DNA from: Sphingobium sp. EM0848 | Lineage (GTDB): Bacteria > Pseudomonadota > Alphaproteobacteria > Sphingomonadales > Sphingomonadaceae | DNA: 64,000 nucleotides | Assembly (NCBI RefSeq): GCF_013375555.1 | Contig: NZ_JABXWB010000005.1 | Coordinates: 947,501 to 1,011,500 of the forward strand | Reading direction: 5' to 3' | In this document: positions 1 to 9,256 of the stretch, one piece after another | How the letters are laid out: each line of letters opens with the position of its first letter | Numbering within the stretch: the first letter of the stretch is position 1 | Notes under the pieces: model-generated | The model's input: only the letters and a program-made list of their open reading frames with translations | Database searches by the model: none | Told to the model about the DNA's origin: nothing | Translations under genes and position numbers: made by a program

Positions 1-5
1 ATAGC

Positions 6-1070
6 ATGAACGGACAGGGCGCACTGGCGGGTATCCGCATTGTAGAATTTGCGGGGATCGGCCCCGCGCCCTTTGCCGGCATGATGCTGGCCGACCATGG
101 TGCGGAGGTAATCCGCATCGAGCGGCCCGGCACCGTGATTGATCGGACCGACGTCCTGGCGCGGTCGCGCCGGATCGTCACGCTCGACCTCAAATCGGCA
201 GAGGGCGTGGCACAGGCCTGCGCCCTTTGTCGCGAGGCGGACGGAGTGATCGAGGGTTTCCGTCCCGGCGTGCTGGAACGTCTCGGGCTTGGGCCGGATG
301 TATTGCTGGCGGATAATCCCAAGCTGGTGATCGGTCGCATGACCGGCTGGGGCCAGCAGGGGCCGCTCGCCCATGCCGCTGGGCACGACATCAATTACAT
401 CGCGCTCACCGGCGCACTCAATGCCTATGGACGCAAGGGTGAGAAGCCGACGCCGCCGATCAACATGGTCGGCGATTTCGGGGGAGGGGGCATGATGCTC
501 GCCTTCGGGATGCTCGCTGGCCTCATGAACGTGCGCAATGGCGGTGAAGGCCAGGTGGTCGACTGCGCGATGATCGACGGCGCGTCGCTGCTGATGAGCA
601 TGATCTGGGGCTTCCGAGCCGAAGGCATCTGGCAGGACGAGCGCGGCACCAACTATCTCGATACCGGCGCCTTCTTCTACGACAGTTATGAAACCGCCGA
701 CGGCAAATATGTCGCCATCGGATCGATCGAGCCGCAATTCTACGCGACGCTGCGTGACCGGCTGGGCATAGCCGACGATCCGGCCTTCGATCCGCAGAAT
801 GACCGGGCGGGCTGGGATGCTCTGCGTGATCGGCTGGCGGCGATCTTCCGCACCCGCACGCGGGACGAATGGTGTGCGCTGCTGGAGGGCAGCGACGCCT
901 GTTTCGCACCGGTCCTCGCTTATGACGAAGCGCCCCGTCACCCGCATATCGCGGGCCGTCAGGGCTTTGTCGACATTGGCGGCGTGGTCCAGCCCGCGCC
1001 TGCCCCCCGTTTTTCGCGCACACCGGCGATCACGCCCCATGCGCCACAACCCCATGGAGAATCTCGTTGA
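6..1070 (+). CDS. alpha-methylacyl-CoA racemase (CaiB/BaiF family)
   Basis: A 354-residue class III CoA-transferase-fold protein. It probably epimerises the alpha-methyl carbon of 2-methylacyl-CoA thioesters so that beta-oxidation can proceed. The sequence matches the racemase branch rather than true CoA transferases: the N-terminus has the FAGIGPAPFAGMMLADHGAE block, and the racemase catalytic set is visible as H127 and D129 in GHDINYI, D157 in MVGDFGGG and E242 in SIEPQFY. These equal H126, D156 and E241 of the mycobacterial enzyme. The length is normal for the family. Its stop overlaps the TTG start of the thiolase, so the two are translationally coupled. The first ATG lies 5 bases into the window, so any upstream partner or promoter is not visible. 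The family and subfamily are secure; the natural substrate is unknown. Confidence 0.9.
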   Translation: MNGQGALAGIRIVEFAGIGPAPFAGMMLADHGAEVIRIERPGTVIDRTDVLARSRRIVTLDLKSAEGVAQACALCREADGVIEGFRPGVLERLGLGPDVLLADNPKLVIGRMTGWGQQGPLAHAAGHDINYIALTGALNAYGRKGEKPTPPINMVGDFGGGGMMLAFGMLAGLMNVRNGGEGQVVDCAMIDGASLLMSMIWGFRAEGIWQDERGTNYLDTGAFFYDSYETADGKYVAIGSIEPQFYATLRDRLGIADDPAFDPQNDRAGWDALRDRLAAIFRTRTRDEWCALLEGSDACFAPVLAYDEAPRHPHIAGRQGFVDIGGVVQPAPAPRFSRTPAITPHAPQPHGESR

Positions 1071-2269
1071 GGGAAGCCTATATCTTCGACGCCGTGCGCA
1101 CGCCGCGCGGCCGTGGCAACGCCAAGGGCGCGCTGCACGAAATCCCCGCCATGGCGCTGGCCTCCCAGACGCTGGAGGCGTTGCGCGACCGCAACGGCCT
1201 CGATACAGCGCTGGTCGACGACATCGTGCTGGGCTGCGTGTCGCCCTGCGGCGAGCAGGGTTCCGACATTGCCCGCGTCGCCGCGATCACCGCAGGCTAT
1301 GTCCAGACGGCGGCAGGCGTGCAGGTGCAGCGCTTCTGCGCCTCGGGTCTGGAGGCGACCAATATCGCCGCGGCCAAGATCATCGCGGGCGAGGCGGATG
1401 TCACCATTTCCGGTGGTGTCGAGAGCATGAGCCGCGTACCCATGGGTTCGGACGGCGGCGCCTGGTCGGTCGATCCGCGTTCGGCCTTCGCCAGCTATTT
1501 CACGCCGCAGGGCATTGGCGCTGACACTATCGCGACGCTCCATGGCTTCAGCCGCACTGATGTCGACAGCTTCGCGGTCGAGAGCCAGAAGCGCGCCGCC
1601 CGCGCCTGGGTCGAAGGCCGCTTTGCCAACACCATCGTGCCGGTAAAGCATGAAGGCGTGGTCGTGCTCGACCGCGACGAGCATATGCGCCCCGAAACCA
1701 CGGTGGAAACGCTCGCCACGCTGAAGCCAGCCTTCACCGCCCTGGGTGCTTCCGGCTTCGACGCGGTGATCAAGCTGCGCTACCCTGAACTGGAGCAGAT
1801 CAACCATGTCCACCATGGCGGTAACAGCTCCGGCATCGTCGATGGCGCGGCGGGCCTGCTGCTTGCCACGCGCGAAGCGGGTGAGGTGATGGGCCTCAAA
1901 CCCCGCGCCCGTATCCGCGCTGCCGCCTCGATCGGTTCCGAGCCCTCGATCATGCTGACCGGCCCGGTCGCCGTGACGCAGAAGGTGCTGCGCCGTGCGG
2001 GCATGACGCTGGCCGATGTCGACCTATTCGAACTCAACGAAGCCTTTGCCAGCGTCTGCCTCTATTATCTCCAGCAGTTGGACCTTGATCCCGCCATCCT
2101 CAACGTCAATGGCGGCGCCATCGCCATGGGTCATCCGCTCGGCGCGACCGGGGCGATGATCCTCGGCACGCTGCTCGACGAGCTGGAACGCAGCGACAAG
2201 ACGGTCGGCCTCGCCACGCTCTGCGTCGGCGCTGGCATGGGCACCGCGACCATCATCGAGCGCGTCTGA
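1067..2269 (+). CDS. acetyl-CoA acyltransferase (thiolase)
   Basis: A 400-residue thiolase that cleaves 3-ketoacyl-CoA with CoA, the last step of beta-oxidation. The nucleophile is C91 in FCASGLEATN, and the second half has H356 in GHPLGATGA and C386 in LCVGAGMG, so the catalytic triad is intact. The start is a TTG overlapping the racemase stop (TTGA at 1067-1070). It is supported by a GGAGA ribosome site at 1055-1059, and no in-frame ATG lies near the conserved N-terminus. The next gene begins 35 bases downstream and carries the two preceding beta-oxidation steps, so the three form one catabolic operon. Thiolase identity is certain; whether it works in degradation or synthesis is inferred from the neighbours. 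Confidence 0.92.
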   Translation: MREAYIFDAVRTPRGRGNAKGALHEIPAMALASQTLEALRDRNGLDTALVDDIVLGCVSPCGEQGSDIARVAAITAGYVQTAAGVQVQRFCASGLEATNIAAAKIIAGEADVTISGGVESMSRVPMGSDGGAWSVDPRSAFASYFTPQGIGADTIATLHGFSRTDVDSFAVESQKRAARAWVEGRFANTIVPVKHEGVVVLDRDEHMRPETTVETLATLKPAFTALGASGFDAVIKLRYPELEQINHVHHGGNSSGIVDGAAGLLLATREAGEVMGLKPRARIRAAASIGSEPSIMLTGPVAVTQKVLRRAGMTLADVDLFELNEAFASVCLYYLQQLDLDPAILNVNGGAIAMGHPLGATGAMILGTLLDELERSDKTVGLATLCVGAGMGTATIIERV

Positions 2270-2304
2270 GCGCCTTTTCTTATTCGCACAAAGGGACTTA
2301 TCCC

Positions 2305-4491
2305 ATGCAGAATTTCCGCATTTCCGTAGACGCCGAGGGCATTGCGCTGGTCGAATTCGACGTGCCCGGCCGGACCATGAACACTTTCACCGACAGCGCC
2401 GTGGCCGATCTTGACCTGCTGGCTGATCGCATCGCTGGCGATGACGCCATTCGTGGCGTGGTGCTGGCATCGGGCAAGAGCAACGCCTTCTGCGCCGGCG
2501 CCGATCTGGGCGAACTGGGCGAGACGGCAGGCGCGCAGGAAACCGACCCCGCGATCCTTGCCGCAGCGCTCAAGAAAAGCGCGCGCATGAGCTGGGCGCT
2601 GCGCCGTCTCGAAACCATCGGCAAGCCCATCGCGGCTGCGCTGGAAGGACTGGCGCTTGGCGGTGGCCTCGAATTCGTGCTGTCCGCCCATTATCGCGTC
2701 GCGGCGCGCAGCCCCAAGCTGAAGCTCGGCCTGCCGGAAGCGACCATTGGCCTGCTCCCCGGCGCGGGCGGCACGCAGCGTCTGCCGCGTCTGGCCGGCG
2801 TCGAGAAGGCACTGCCGCTGATGCTGACCGGCCGTCCCGTCGATGTCGATGAAGCCCTGTCTCTTGGTATCGTCCATGCCGTGGTCGCGCCCGGCGAGAC
2901 GGTCGCGGCGGCCAAGGCATGGATCTTGGACGGCGGCGAGGCTGTCCAGCCCTGGGATCGCAAGGACTGGCGCGCGCCCGATGGCCCCTTCACCCCGCGC
3001 GGCAACACTGTGTTTGCAGGCGCTGCGGCCCAGCTTCAGGCCAGGACCGCGCATAATTATCCGGCCCAGACCAATATCCTGCGCTGCGTCTATGAAGGCA
3101 TCACCCTGCCGATGGACGCTGCCCTGCGCGTCGAGGCACGGCTGTTCCTCGCCACGCAGCAGACATCGCAGGCGCGTGCCATGATCCGCTCGATCTTCCT
3201 CTCCAAGCAGGCGCTCGCCAAGGGCGCGGCCCGTCCCGAGGGTTTCGCACCCTATGCAGCGAACAAGGTCACGGTCCTCGGCGCGGGCATGATGGGCGCG
3301 GGCATCGCCTATGTGCAGGCGGCGGCAGGCATCAACACCGTGCTGATCGACGTCAGCCAGGAGTCCGCGAACAAGGGCAAGGCCTATTCCGAAAAGCTGG
3401 TGGCAAAGGCCGTCGTCAGGGGTTCGATGGCGCAGGACAAGGCTGACGCGCTGCTCGCCCGGATCGATGCCACCACCGACTATGCCAGGGTCGAAGGTTC
3501 TGATCTGGTGATCGAGGCGGTGTTCGAGGATCGTGCGCTCAAGGCCGACGTCACCGGCCGCGCCGAAGCACAACTGCGCGATACCGCCGTGTTCGCGTCC
3601 AACACCTCGACCCTGCCGATCTCCAGCCTCGCTACGGCATCGAAGCACCCTACCAATTTTATCGGCATCCACTTCTTCTCGCCGGTCGACCGGATGGAAC
3701 TGGTCGAGGTGATCGTGGGCAAGGAAACGAGCCAGGAAACGCTCGCCAAGGCGATCGACTACTGCCTCAAGATCCGCAAGGTGCCGATCGTCGTCAATGA
3801 CTCGCGCGGTTTCTATACCTCGCGCTGCTTCGATACCTATTTGCGTGAAGGCTTCGAAATGCTGCTGGAGGGTGTCGCGCCTGCCATCATCGACAATGTT
3901 GGCCGCATGACGGGCATGCCGCGTGGTCCGCTGGAACTGACCGACGACGTCGCCATCGATCTGGTCGACCGCGTCGCACTGCAGGCTCGCATCGACCATG
4001 GCCAGCCCGAAATCCCGACCGAGGGCAGCGACAAGCTGCTTTACGATCTGGTGCGCCAGCATGATCGTCTGGGCCGCAAGAATGGCAAGGGCTTCTACGA
4101 TTATCCCGCCGATGGCGCGAAGGCCGTGTGGAGCGGTCTGGCGGACATCGTGCCGGTCAAGGTCGCCCGATCAACGCCCGAACTGGTGGAAAAGCTGCGT
4201 CAGCGCCTGCTCTATCGGCAGGCGGTCGAAGCGGCCCGTTGCCTTGATGAGAATGTCCTGACCTCGGCGCGTGACGGCGATGTCGGCGCATTGCTGGGCT
4301 GGGGCTTCGCGCCGTGGACTGGCGGTCCGCTCAGCCTCATCGATCAGGTCGGCGTGGCCACTTTCGTCGAGCGCTGTGACGCGCTGGCCGATGAATGTGG
4401 CGCCCGCTTTGTCCCGCCGGCGCTGCTGCGTCGCATGGCAGCGGCAGGGGAAAGCTTCTACCCCGCGCCGCCCAGGGCCAAAGCGGCATGA
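2305..4491 (+). CDS. bifunctional enoyl-CoA hydratase / 3-hydroxyacyl-CoA dehydrogenase (FadJ/FadB alpha type)
   Basis: A 728-residue fusion catalysing hydration of enoyl-CoA and NAD-dependent oxidation of the 3-hydroxyacyl-CoA. The crotonase domain (about 1-190) has the oxyanion region KSNAFCAGADL and both catalytic glutamates, E123 in GGGLE and E145 in GLPEA. The dehydrogenase begins near 320 with the Rossmann motif VTVLGAGMMGAG; the catalytic His-Glu pair is H456 in GIHFFSP and E468. The C-terminal helical repeat follows to the end. Spacing and order match FadJ-like alpha subunits, and the thiolase beta subunit is encoded just upstream. The ATG is preceded by AAGGGA. Its stop overlaps the next start (ATGA at 4488-4491). 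The function is secure; chain-length preference cannot be read from sequence. Confidence 0.93.
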   Translation: MQNFRISVDAEGIALVEFDVPGRTMNTFTDSAVADLDLLADRIAGDDAIRGVVLASGKSNAFCAGADLGELGETAGAQETDPAILAAALKKSARMSWALRRLETIGKPIAAALEGLALGGGLEFVLSAHYRVAARSPKLKLGLPEATIGLLPGAGGTQRLPRLAGVEKALPLMLTGRPVDVDEALSLGIVHAVVAPGETVAAAKAWILDGGEAVQPWDRKDWRAPDGPFTPRGNTVFAGAAAQLQARTAHNYPAQTNILRCVYEGITLPMDAALRVEARLFLATQQTSQARAMIRSIFLSKQALAKGAARPEGFAPYAANKVTVLGAGMMGAGIAYVQAAAGINTVLIDVSQESANKGKAYSEKLVAKAVVRGSMAQDKADALLARIDATTDYARVEGSDLVIEAVFEDRALKADVTGRAEAQLRDTAVFASNTSTLPISSLATASKHPTNFIGIHFFSPVDRMELVEVIVGKETSQETLAKAIDYCLKIRKVPIVVNDSRGFYTSRCFDTYLREGFEMLLEGVAPAIIDNVGRMTGMPRGPLELTDDVAIDLVDRVALQARIDHGQPEIPTEGSDKLLYDLVRQHDRLGRKNGKGFYDYPADGAKAVWSGLADIVPVKVARSTPELVEKLRQRLLYRQAVEAARCLDENVLTSARDGDVGALLGWGFAPWTGGPLSLIDQVGVATFVERCDALADECGARFVPPALLRRMAAAGESFYPAPPRAKAA

Positions 4492-4892
4492 ACGGCGAAA
4501 CGTCGGAACAGGCAACGGCGCGCATCCGCGCCGTTGCCGACCGCTTCTTCGCGGCGGTGGAGGCGGGCGATATCGAAGGGGTGAAGCAATGCTATCACCC
4601 CGATGTCGTCATCTGGCACAATACGGACGGGCTGGAAAAAAGCCGCGAAATCAACCTGGAAACGCTGACCGGTTTCGTGAAGCGCGCGCCCGAGCGGCGT
4701 TATCTTGACAGGCGGGTCGACATCCTCCCCGGCGGTTTCGTCCAACAACATAATTTGCGCGCCGTTCGGCATGACAGCCACGTCCTGATCATGCCCGCCT
4801 GCCTGGTGTGCAAGGTCGAGGGCGATCAGATCACGCGGCTCGACGAATATTTTGACAGCGCGGCGCTGACCGGCTGGTTCGACGCGGACTGA
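4488..4892 (+). CDS. SnoaL/NTF2-like protein (ketosteroid-isomerase fold)
   Basis: A 134-residue cone-fold protein of the NTF2/SnoaL superfamily. The N-terminal helix pattern RIRAVADRFFAAVEAGDIEG, followed by CYHPDVVIWHN, is the hallmark of this fold, as is the C-terminal ITRLDEYFDSAA strand. Members are small isomerases, hydratases, cyclases or non-catalytic binding proteins, so the reaction cannot be assigned. The ATG overlaps the stop of the FadJ-like gene, making this the fourth member of a coupled operon and suggesting it acts on the same CoA substrate or a derivative. A hairpin follows the stop. Confidence 0.8.
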   Translation: MNGETSEQATARIRAVADRFFAAVEAGDIEGVKQCYHPDVVIWHNTDGLEKSREINLETLTGFVKRAPERRYLDRRVDILPGGFVQQHNLRAVRHDSHVLIMPACLVCKVEGDQITRLDEYFDSAALTGWFDAD

Positions 4893-4900
4893 AACTCGCT

Positions 4901-4931
4901 CCGTCACTCCGGATCAGGACCGGGGTGACGG
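4901..4931. terminator. hairpin between convergent genes
   Basis: Arms CCGTCACTCCGG (4901-4912) and CCGGGGTGACGG (4920-4931) pair with one mismatch around a 7-base loop. The element sits between the SnoaL-like gene ending at 4892 and the amidohydrolase whose stop codon (complement of 4914-4916) lies in the loop. There is no U-tract, so it is a candidate bidirectional stop or 3'-end stabiliser, not a classical terminator. Confidence 0.45.
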
Positions 4932-6260
4932 TAGGTCCACCCCCGCGACCGACAAGACCGAAAGCGTCAGGGCCTTCATACCGGCGCGAATGGACGGTTG
5001 GGGGTCCGGCGCGAAAAAGGGAGAATGATTGACGGGCGGCTTGCGGCCATCCTTCTTCGCCTGATCGAGCACCGCCTGCGACGACCCGCCAATGCCGATG
5101 AAGACCGAGGGAATCCCGGCATTCACAAATTCGGAATAATCCTCGCTCCCCGCCCCGGCGGGCTTATAGTCCGGTTCCACCATGACCTGTTCCGGCATTG
5201 CGATCTTCAGCTTTTGCGCGACCGCATCGGTCAGCTTGACCTCATTGAAGGTGACACCGGTGCCGTAGAGATAGGCGATGTCCGGCTCCGGTGCGCCCGC
5301 CATCGCTGCGGCGGCGATCGCTGTCTTGCGGATGCCCGCCATCAGTTGCTTGCGCACCTCTGCATCATGCGAACGCAGCGTGAGCCGCAGTTCCGAGCTG
5401 TCGGGAATGATATTCTCGACCGTCCCGGCATGAAAGGTGCCGACCGTGACCACGCCGAAGGTTCCGGGCGTCAGTTCGCGGCTGATAAGCGTTTGAACGT
5501 CCGATACGAAATGCGCGCCCATCACGATCGGATCGATGCTGTCGGCAGGCATCGATCCATGGGCGCCCTTGCCCTTGAAGGTGATCTTCACCGCATCCGC
5601 CGCCGAACTGACGGCGCCTTCCTTCAGCAGCACCGTTCCTGTCGGATAGGGCATGACATGCGCGGCAAAGCCATAATCGGGCTTGGGAAAACGCTTGAGG
5701 AAATCATCCTTCAGCATCGCTTTGGCACCCTCCACCGTTTCTTCGGCGGGCTGGGCAACGAAGAGCAGCGTGCCATGCCAGCGATCCTTCATCGCCAGCA
5801 GGGCCTGGGCGGTGGCGAGCCACCAGCTCATATGGATGTCGTGCCCGCAGCCATGCATGGTCGGAACGACCTTGCCGTCAATCTCCTGCGTGGCGTGACT
5901 GGCATAGGGGAGGCCGGTCTTTTCAAGCAGGGGCAGGCCGTCCAGTTCGGTTCGGACCAGCACGGTCGGGCCTTCGCCGTTGCGATAGAGCGCCACGACG
6001 CCGGTTCCGCCCACCTTCTCCGTCACCTCGAAGCCAAGCTTGCGCATCTTGCCCGCCAGCAGAGCCGCTGTCCGCACCTCATGAAAAGCGATTTCCGGAT
6101 GCTGATGGATGTCCTTGTACATCGCTTCCAGCTGCGGATAGTCCTTGTCGAAGAGCGCGTCGATCCGTGCGGCATCGGCTCTGGGATCGGAAGCCGCCGC
6201 CATGGTCGGGAAAGTCAGAAGGCTGGCGGCCAGCAGGGCAAGTTTCTTCACGCGCATCAT
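4914..6260 (-). CDS. exported M20-family amidohydrolase (hippurate hydrolase-like)
   Basis: A 448-residue metallo-amidohydrolase of the M20D/IAA-amidohydrolase group, which hydrolyses N-acyl amino acids or amide conjugates. Metal-ligand motifs are visible: MHGCGHDIHM, AQPAEETVEGA and, near the end, VNHSPFFAPD. The N-terminus KKLALLAASLLTFPTMAAAS is a clear signal peptide, so the enzyme is probably periplasmic. Start choice is uncertain. The CGAGG ribosome site abuts two ATGs at 6260 and 6257, while a GTG at 6251 gives 9-base spacing and begins exactly at the signal peptide (MKKLALL). The gene lies 14 bases behind the acyl-CoA ligase on the same strand, so a released carboxylic acid could be activated by that ligase. 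That pathway link is inference. Confidence 0.87.
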   Translation of the reverse strand: MMRVKKLALLAASLLTFPTMAAASDPRADAARIDALFDKDYPQLEAMYKDIHQHPEIAFHEVRTAALLAGKMRKLGFEVTEKVGGTGVVALYRNGEGPTVLVRTELDGLPLLEKTGLPYASHATQEIDGKVVPTMHGCGHDIHMSWWLATAQALLAMKDRWHGTLLFVAQPAEETVEGAKAMLKDDFLKRFPKPDYGFAAHVMPYPTGTVLLKEGAVSSAADAVKITFKGKGAHGSMPADSIDPIVMGAHFVSDVQTLISRELTPGTFGVVTVGTFHAGTVENIIPDSSELRLTLRSHDAEVRKQLMAGIRKTAIAAAAMAGAPEPDIAYLYGTGVTFNEVKLTDAVAQKLKIAMPEQVMVEPDYKPAGAGSEDYSEFVNAGIPSVFIGIGGSSQAVLDQAKKDGRKPPVNHSPFFAPDPQPSIRAGMKALTLSVLSVAGVDLPSPRS

Positions 6261-6274
6261 CCTCGAAAAGCCGT

Positions 6275-7816
6275 TCAATCGGCGGACACCCGCGCCACAT
6301 AGGCATCGCGCAGCGGACCTTTCAATATTTTTCCCGCCGGGCTGCGTGGCAGGGGATCGGCGCGCAATTCCATGCTCTTGGGGCATTTGTAGCTCGCGAT
6401 CCGCTGTTTGCAAAAGGCCTGCAGGCCCGCAATATCGATCTCTCCCTCGCCGGGCTTCAGTACGATCACCGCATGGACGCGTTCGCCCCAGAGCGCATCC
6501 GGAACCCCGATCACGGCACTTTCGGCAACGGCGGGGTGGTGGGAAATCGCATTTTCCACCTCGATCGAATAGACATTCTCCGCGCCTGACACGATCATGT
6601 CCTTCAGCCGGTCGGTGATATAGATATAGCCGTCCTCGTCCATGAATCCGGCGTCGCGGGTGTGGAGCCAGCCGTCGCGCATGACATCGGCGGTTTCCTC
6701 CGGACGGTTCCAATATCCCATCATCACATTGTCGCCGCGCCCGACAATCTCGCCCACCGTGCCGCGCGGCACTTCCCGGCCAGCCTCGTCGACGATGCGG
6801 ATCTCGTAGCCCAGGCACACATGGCCGGCCGACCGCAGCTTGGCCGGATCGGCGTCTACGCGATGCGCCTTCGGTCCCAGCATGGTCGCGGCCGCCATTT
6901 CGGTCTGGCCGAAGCCCTGGATGAAGTCGACGCCGGGAAAGCGCGAGCGCGCGAAATCCAGGCTGGCGGCGGGCATGGACGACCCGCCATAGCCCAGCAT
7001 GCGCAGCGAGCCGATGTCGAACCGCTCCAGTTCCGGATGCTTGGCCAGCCGCTCGATCATTACCGGCACGGTGAAGCAGTGGGTCACCTTATGCTCGGAA
7101 ATCGATTCCAGCACATCGTCGGCGTCAAAGCTGCGGCGGAAGACATGGGTGCCCGCCGCCATGGTCGCGAAGAGGATGCCGATATCGGCCAGATGGAACA
7201 TCGGCGCGGAGTGGAAATTGACACAATCCTCGTCGAACTGGATCATCATCAGCAGGTTGACCGCCATGGCGTAGAGATTGCCATGGCTCAGCATCACGCC
7301 TTTAGGCAGGCCGGTCGTCCCGCCGGTGTAGAAGATGCCCGCAAGGTCCGCGTCACTCTGCTGTGCAGCCGGGATCGCGTCCGACGCCAGGATGATCGCG
7401 TCCATGCCATGATCGGCAGGCGCGCCGTTCCCGTCCATGCCGATCAGCGTGCGCACGCTTCCTTGCCCGCGGAGTGCCCCCGCGACCTCCGCAAACTCCT
7501 GTCCATAGAGCAGGATGTCGACCCCGGCATCTTCCAGCTGGAAGGCCAGTTCAGGCTGGGCAAGGCGTGTGTTGAGCGGCACCATGACGCCCCCAGCCCA
7601 GGGAATGGCGAAATAGGCCTCGAAGAAACAATCACAGTTCATCGCCAGGATCGCGACACGGTCGCCGGGCTGCACGCCCAACTGCTGCAATCCACCTGCG
7701 AAACGGGCGACGCGATCGCGGACCTCGGCCCAGTTGCGCCGCCGATCTGCATCGATGGTGGCGGGCCGGTTGGCGGCGACGATCGCCGCCCGTTCAAGTG
7801 CGTGGGTTACGCGCAT
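6275..7816 (-). CDS. AMP-dependent fatty-acyl/aryl-CoA ligase
   Basis: A 513-residue ANL-superfamily ligase forming acyl-CoA from a carboxylic acid, ATP and CoA. The P-loop-like motif YTGGTTGLPKG is at about 163-173. The adenylate-binding and hinge motif follows as HTRDAGFMDEDGYIYITDRL, and the C-terminal catalytic lysine is K496 in SPAGKILKG. The length is normal for medium/long-chain or aromatic acid ligases. It lies between the second CaiB-type gene (28 bases upstream) and the M20 amidohydrolase (14 bases downstream), all on the minus strand, so the three are probably co-transcribed from the promoter near 9080. The substrate is unknown; in this neighbourhood it should be a branched or side-chain acid. 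Confidence 0.9.
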   Translation of the reverse strand: MRVTHALERAAIVAANRPATIDADRRRNWAEVRDRVARFAGGLQQLGVQPGDRVAILAMNCDCFFEAYFAIPWAGGVMVPLNTRLAQPELAFQLEDAGVDILLYGQEFAEVAGALRGQGSVRTLIGMDGNGAPADHGMDAIILASDAIPAAQQSDADLAGIFYTGGTTGLPKGVMLSHGNLYAMAVNLLMMIQFDEDCVNFHSAPMFHLADIGILFATMAAGTHVFRRSFDADDVLESISEHKVTHCFTVPVMIERLAKHPELERFDIGSLRMLGYGGSSMPAASLDFARSRFPGVDFIQGFGQTEMAAATMLGPKAHRVDADPAKLRSAGHVCLGYEIRIVDEAGREVPRGTVGEIVGRGDNVMMGYWNRPEETADVMRDGWLHTRDAGFMDEDGYIYITDRLKDMIVSGAENVYSIEVENAISHHPAVAESAVIGVPDALWGERVHAVIVLKPGEGEIDIAGLQAFCKQRIASYKCPKSMELRADPLPRSPAGKILKGPLRDAYVARVSAD

Positions 7817-7844
7817 GCGGAAGCGCCCCTCCTCCGGGCGAACA

Positions 7845-9056
7845 TCAGATGGTCTTGTTTTTTTCGAGCGTGGCGATGGCGTCGGCGTCGAGGCCCAGCC
7901 AGCGGTTCAGGACCGCGGCATTATCCTCACCGATTGCGCCCGGCGCTGCCTTGCGGACCGATCCCGGCGTTGCCGACAGCTTGGGGAAGACGCCCTGCAT
8001 CGGCACTGTTCCCAGCACCGGGTCCTCCACCTCTATGATCGCCTCGCGTGCCTTGAAATGCGGGTCGGCCATCATGTCGGCGGCGCTGTAGATGCGCCCG
8101 GCCGGCACCGCATGTTCGATCATCAGCGCCTCCAGCGCGTCGACCGTCAGCGTCTGTGTCCATTCCCCGATCAGTACGTCCAGTTCGGTCTGGTTCGCTC
8201 CGCGCGCGACATGAGTGGCATAGCGCGCGTCCTGTGCCAGTTCGGGTTGCCCCATCGCGGTGCAGAGCCGGGCAAAGACCGCATCCTGATTGGCGCCGAT
8301 CAGATATTCGCCATCGCTGCACGGATAGACGTTGGAGGGCGCGATGCCTGGCAGGATCGACCCGGTGCGCGTGCGCTGATAGCCCGCCACGGCATATTCG
8401 GGGATCAGGCTCTCCATCACCTGCAGCACGCTTTCGTAGAGCGAGGCATCGACAATCTGTCCCTCGCCGCTCAGGGCGCGATGGTGCAGCGCGGCCAGCG
8501 CCCCCATGCAGCCATAGGTCGCCGCCAGCGTGTCCCCGATCGATACGCCCATGCGGGCAGGGGCGCGGTCCGGCTCCCCGACGATGGCGCGCCAGCCGCC
8601 CATTGCCTCGCCAATGCCGCCAAACCCTGCGCGTGAGGCATAGGGGCCGGTCTGGCCATAGCCCGATACGCGCACGACGATCAGCCGGGGATTGGCCTTG
8701 CGCAGTTCGGCCGGGTCGAGATTCCAGCGCTCCAGCGTTCCGGGCCGGAAATTCTCGATCAGAATGTCCGCCTCGCCAATCAGCCGCCGGGCAATGTCCT
8801 GCCCGGCGGCGCTGCGCAGGTCGATGGAAACGGATTGCTTGTTGCGGGCGATGACCGCCCACCAGCTCGGCCTGTCGCCGCGGCCCCATGAGCGCATCGG
8901 GTCTCCCTGCGCGGGGGGTTCGATCTTCACGATCTCGGCGCCCATATCGCCCAGCAATTGGCCGCAGAAGGGGCCGGCGATCAGCTGGCCCATCTCCACC
9001 ACGCGAATGCCTTTCAGTGGGCCGGTCGGCTGCGTATCGCTCATATCGGTCGGCAC
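7845..9056 (-). CDS. CaiB/BaiF family CoA-transferase
   Basis: A 403-residue class III CoA transferase. It begins with the canonical LKGIRVVEMGQLIAGPFCG block and has the family's ADILIENFRPGTLERW and GVSIGDTLAATYGCMGAL motifs; the last contains the aspartate expected to form the CoA-anhydride intermediate. It belongs to the transferase branch, unlike the racemase at the left edge, because it lacks GHDINYI. The GTG start at 9056 is chosen because GAGGAG lies 8 bases upstream; an ATG 12 bases inside has no such site. It is the first gene of a minus-strand operon with the ligase and amidohydrolase. The CoA donor and acceptor cannot be predicted. Confidence 0.88.
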   Translation of the reverse strand: MPTDMSDTQPTGPLKGIRVVEMGQLIAGPFCGQLLGDMGAEIVKIEPPAQGDPMRSWGRGDRPSWWAVIARNKQSVSIDLRSAAGQDIARRLIGEADILIENFRPGTLERWNLDPAELRKANPRLIVVRVSGYGQTGPYASRAGFGGIGEAMGGWRAIVGEPDRAPARMGVSIGDTLAATYGCMGALAALHHRALSGEGQIVDASLYESVLQVMESLIPEYAVAGYQRTRTGSILPGIAPSNVYPCSDGEYLIGANQDAVFARLCTAMGQPELAQDARYATHVARGANQTELDVLIGEWTQTLTVDALEALMIEHAVPAGRIYSAADMMADPHFKAREAIIEVEDPVLGTVPMQGVFPKLSATPGSVRKAAPGAIGEDNAAVLNRWLGLDADAIATLEKNKTI

Positions 9057-9080
9057 CAGGCCAGCTCCTCACCTAATAAT

Positions 9081-9104
9081 GTCAATATTTCTTACGATAT
9101 TGAC
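9081..9104. promoter_or_regulatory. inverted repeat GTCAATAT-N8-ATATTGAC, candidate operator
   Basis: Perfect 8-bp arms at 9081-9088 and 9097-9104 with an 8-base spacer. It lies in the divergent promoter gap, 25 bases upstream of the CaiB-type start on the minus strand and about 150 bases from the MFS start. A further TTGTCAAT is at 9118-9125. The size and symmetry suit a TetR-type regulator, and a TetR gene lies 4 kb away; the match of regulator to site is inference. Confidence 0.5.
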
Positions 9105-9256
9105 CAGCTTGAACGGCTTGTCAATCCGCAAGATGTCCAAGGTACGGATTGCGAATTATCCGACAAATCGCAGATTTATCGGAATCCTGTGCATTGCTCT
9201 ATCCAGAAATATATGTCAGTTTATTTGATAAATATCAGATGAAAAGGAGCGGCTTG

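Noticed and set aside
2131..4062. A 643-codon minus-strand frame opposite the FadJ-like gene
   Set aside because: It is rich in Arg, His and Asp without domain signal, the usual antisense shadow of a high-GC gene; the plus-strand gene has complete catalytic motifs.
5683..6618. Long plus-strand frames opposite the amidohydrolase and ligase genes
   Set aside because: They mirror strongly conserved minus-strand enzymes, have no ribosome site or recognisable domain, and arise from the high GC third positions.
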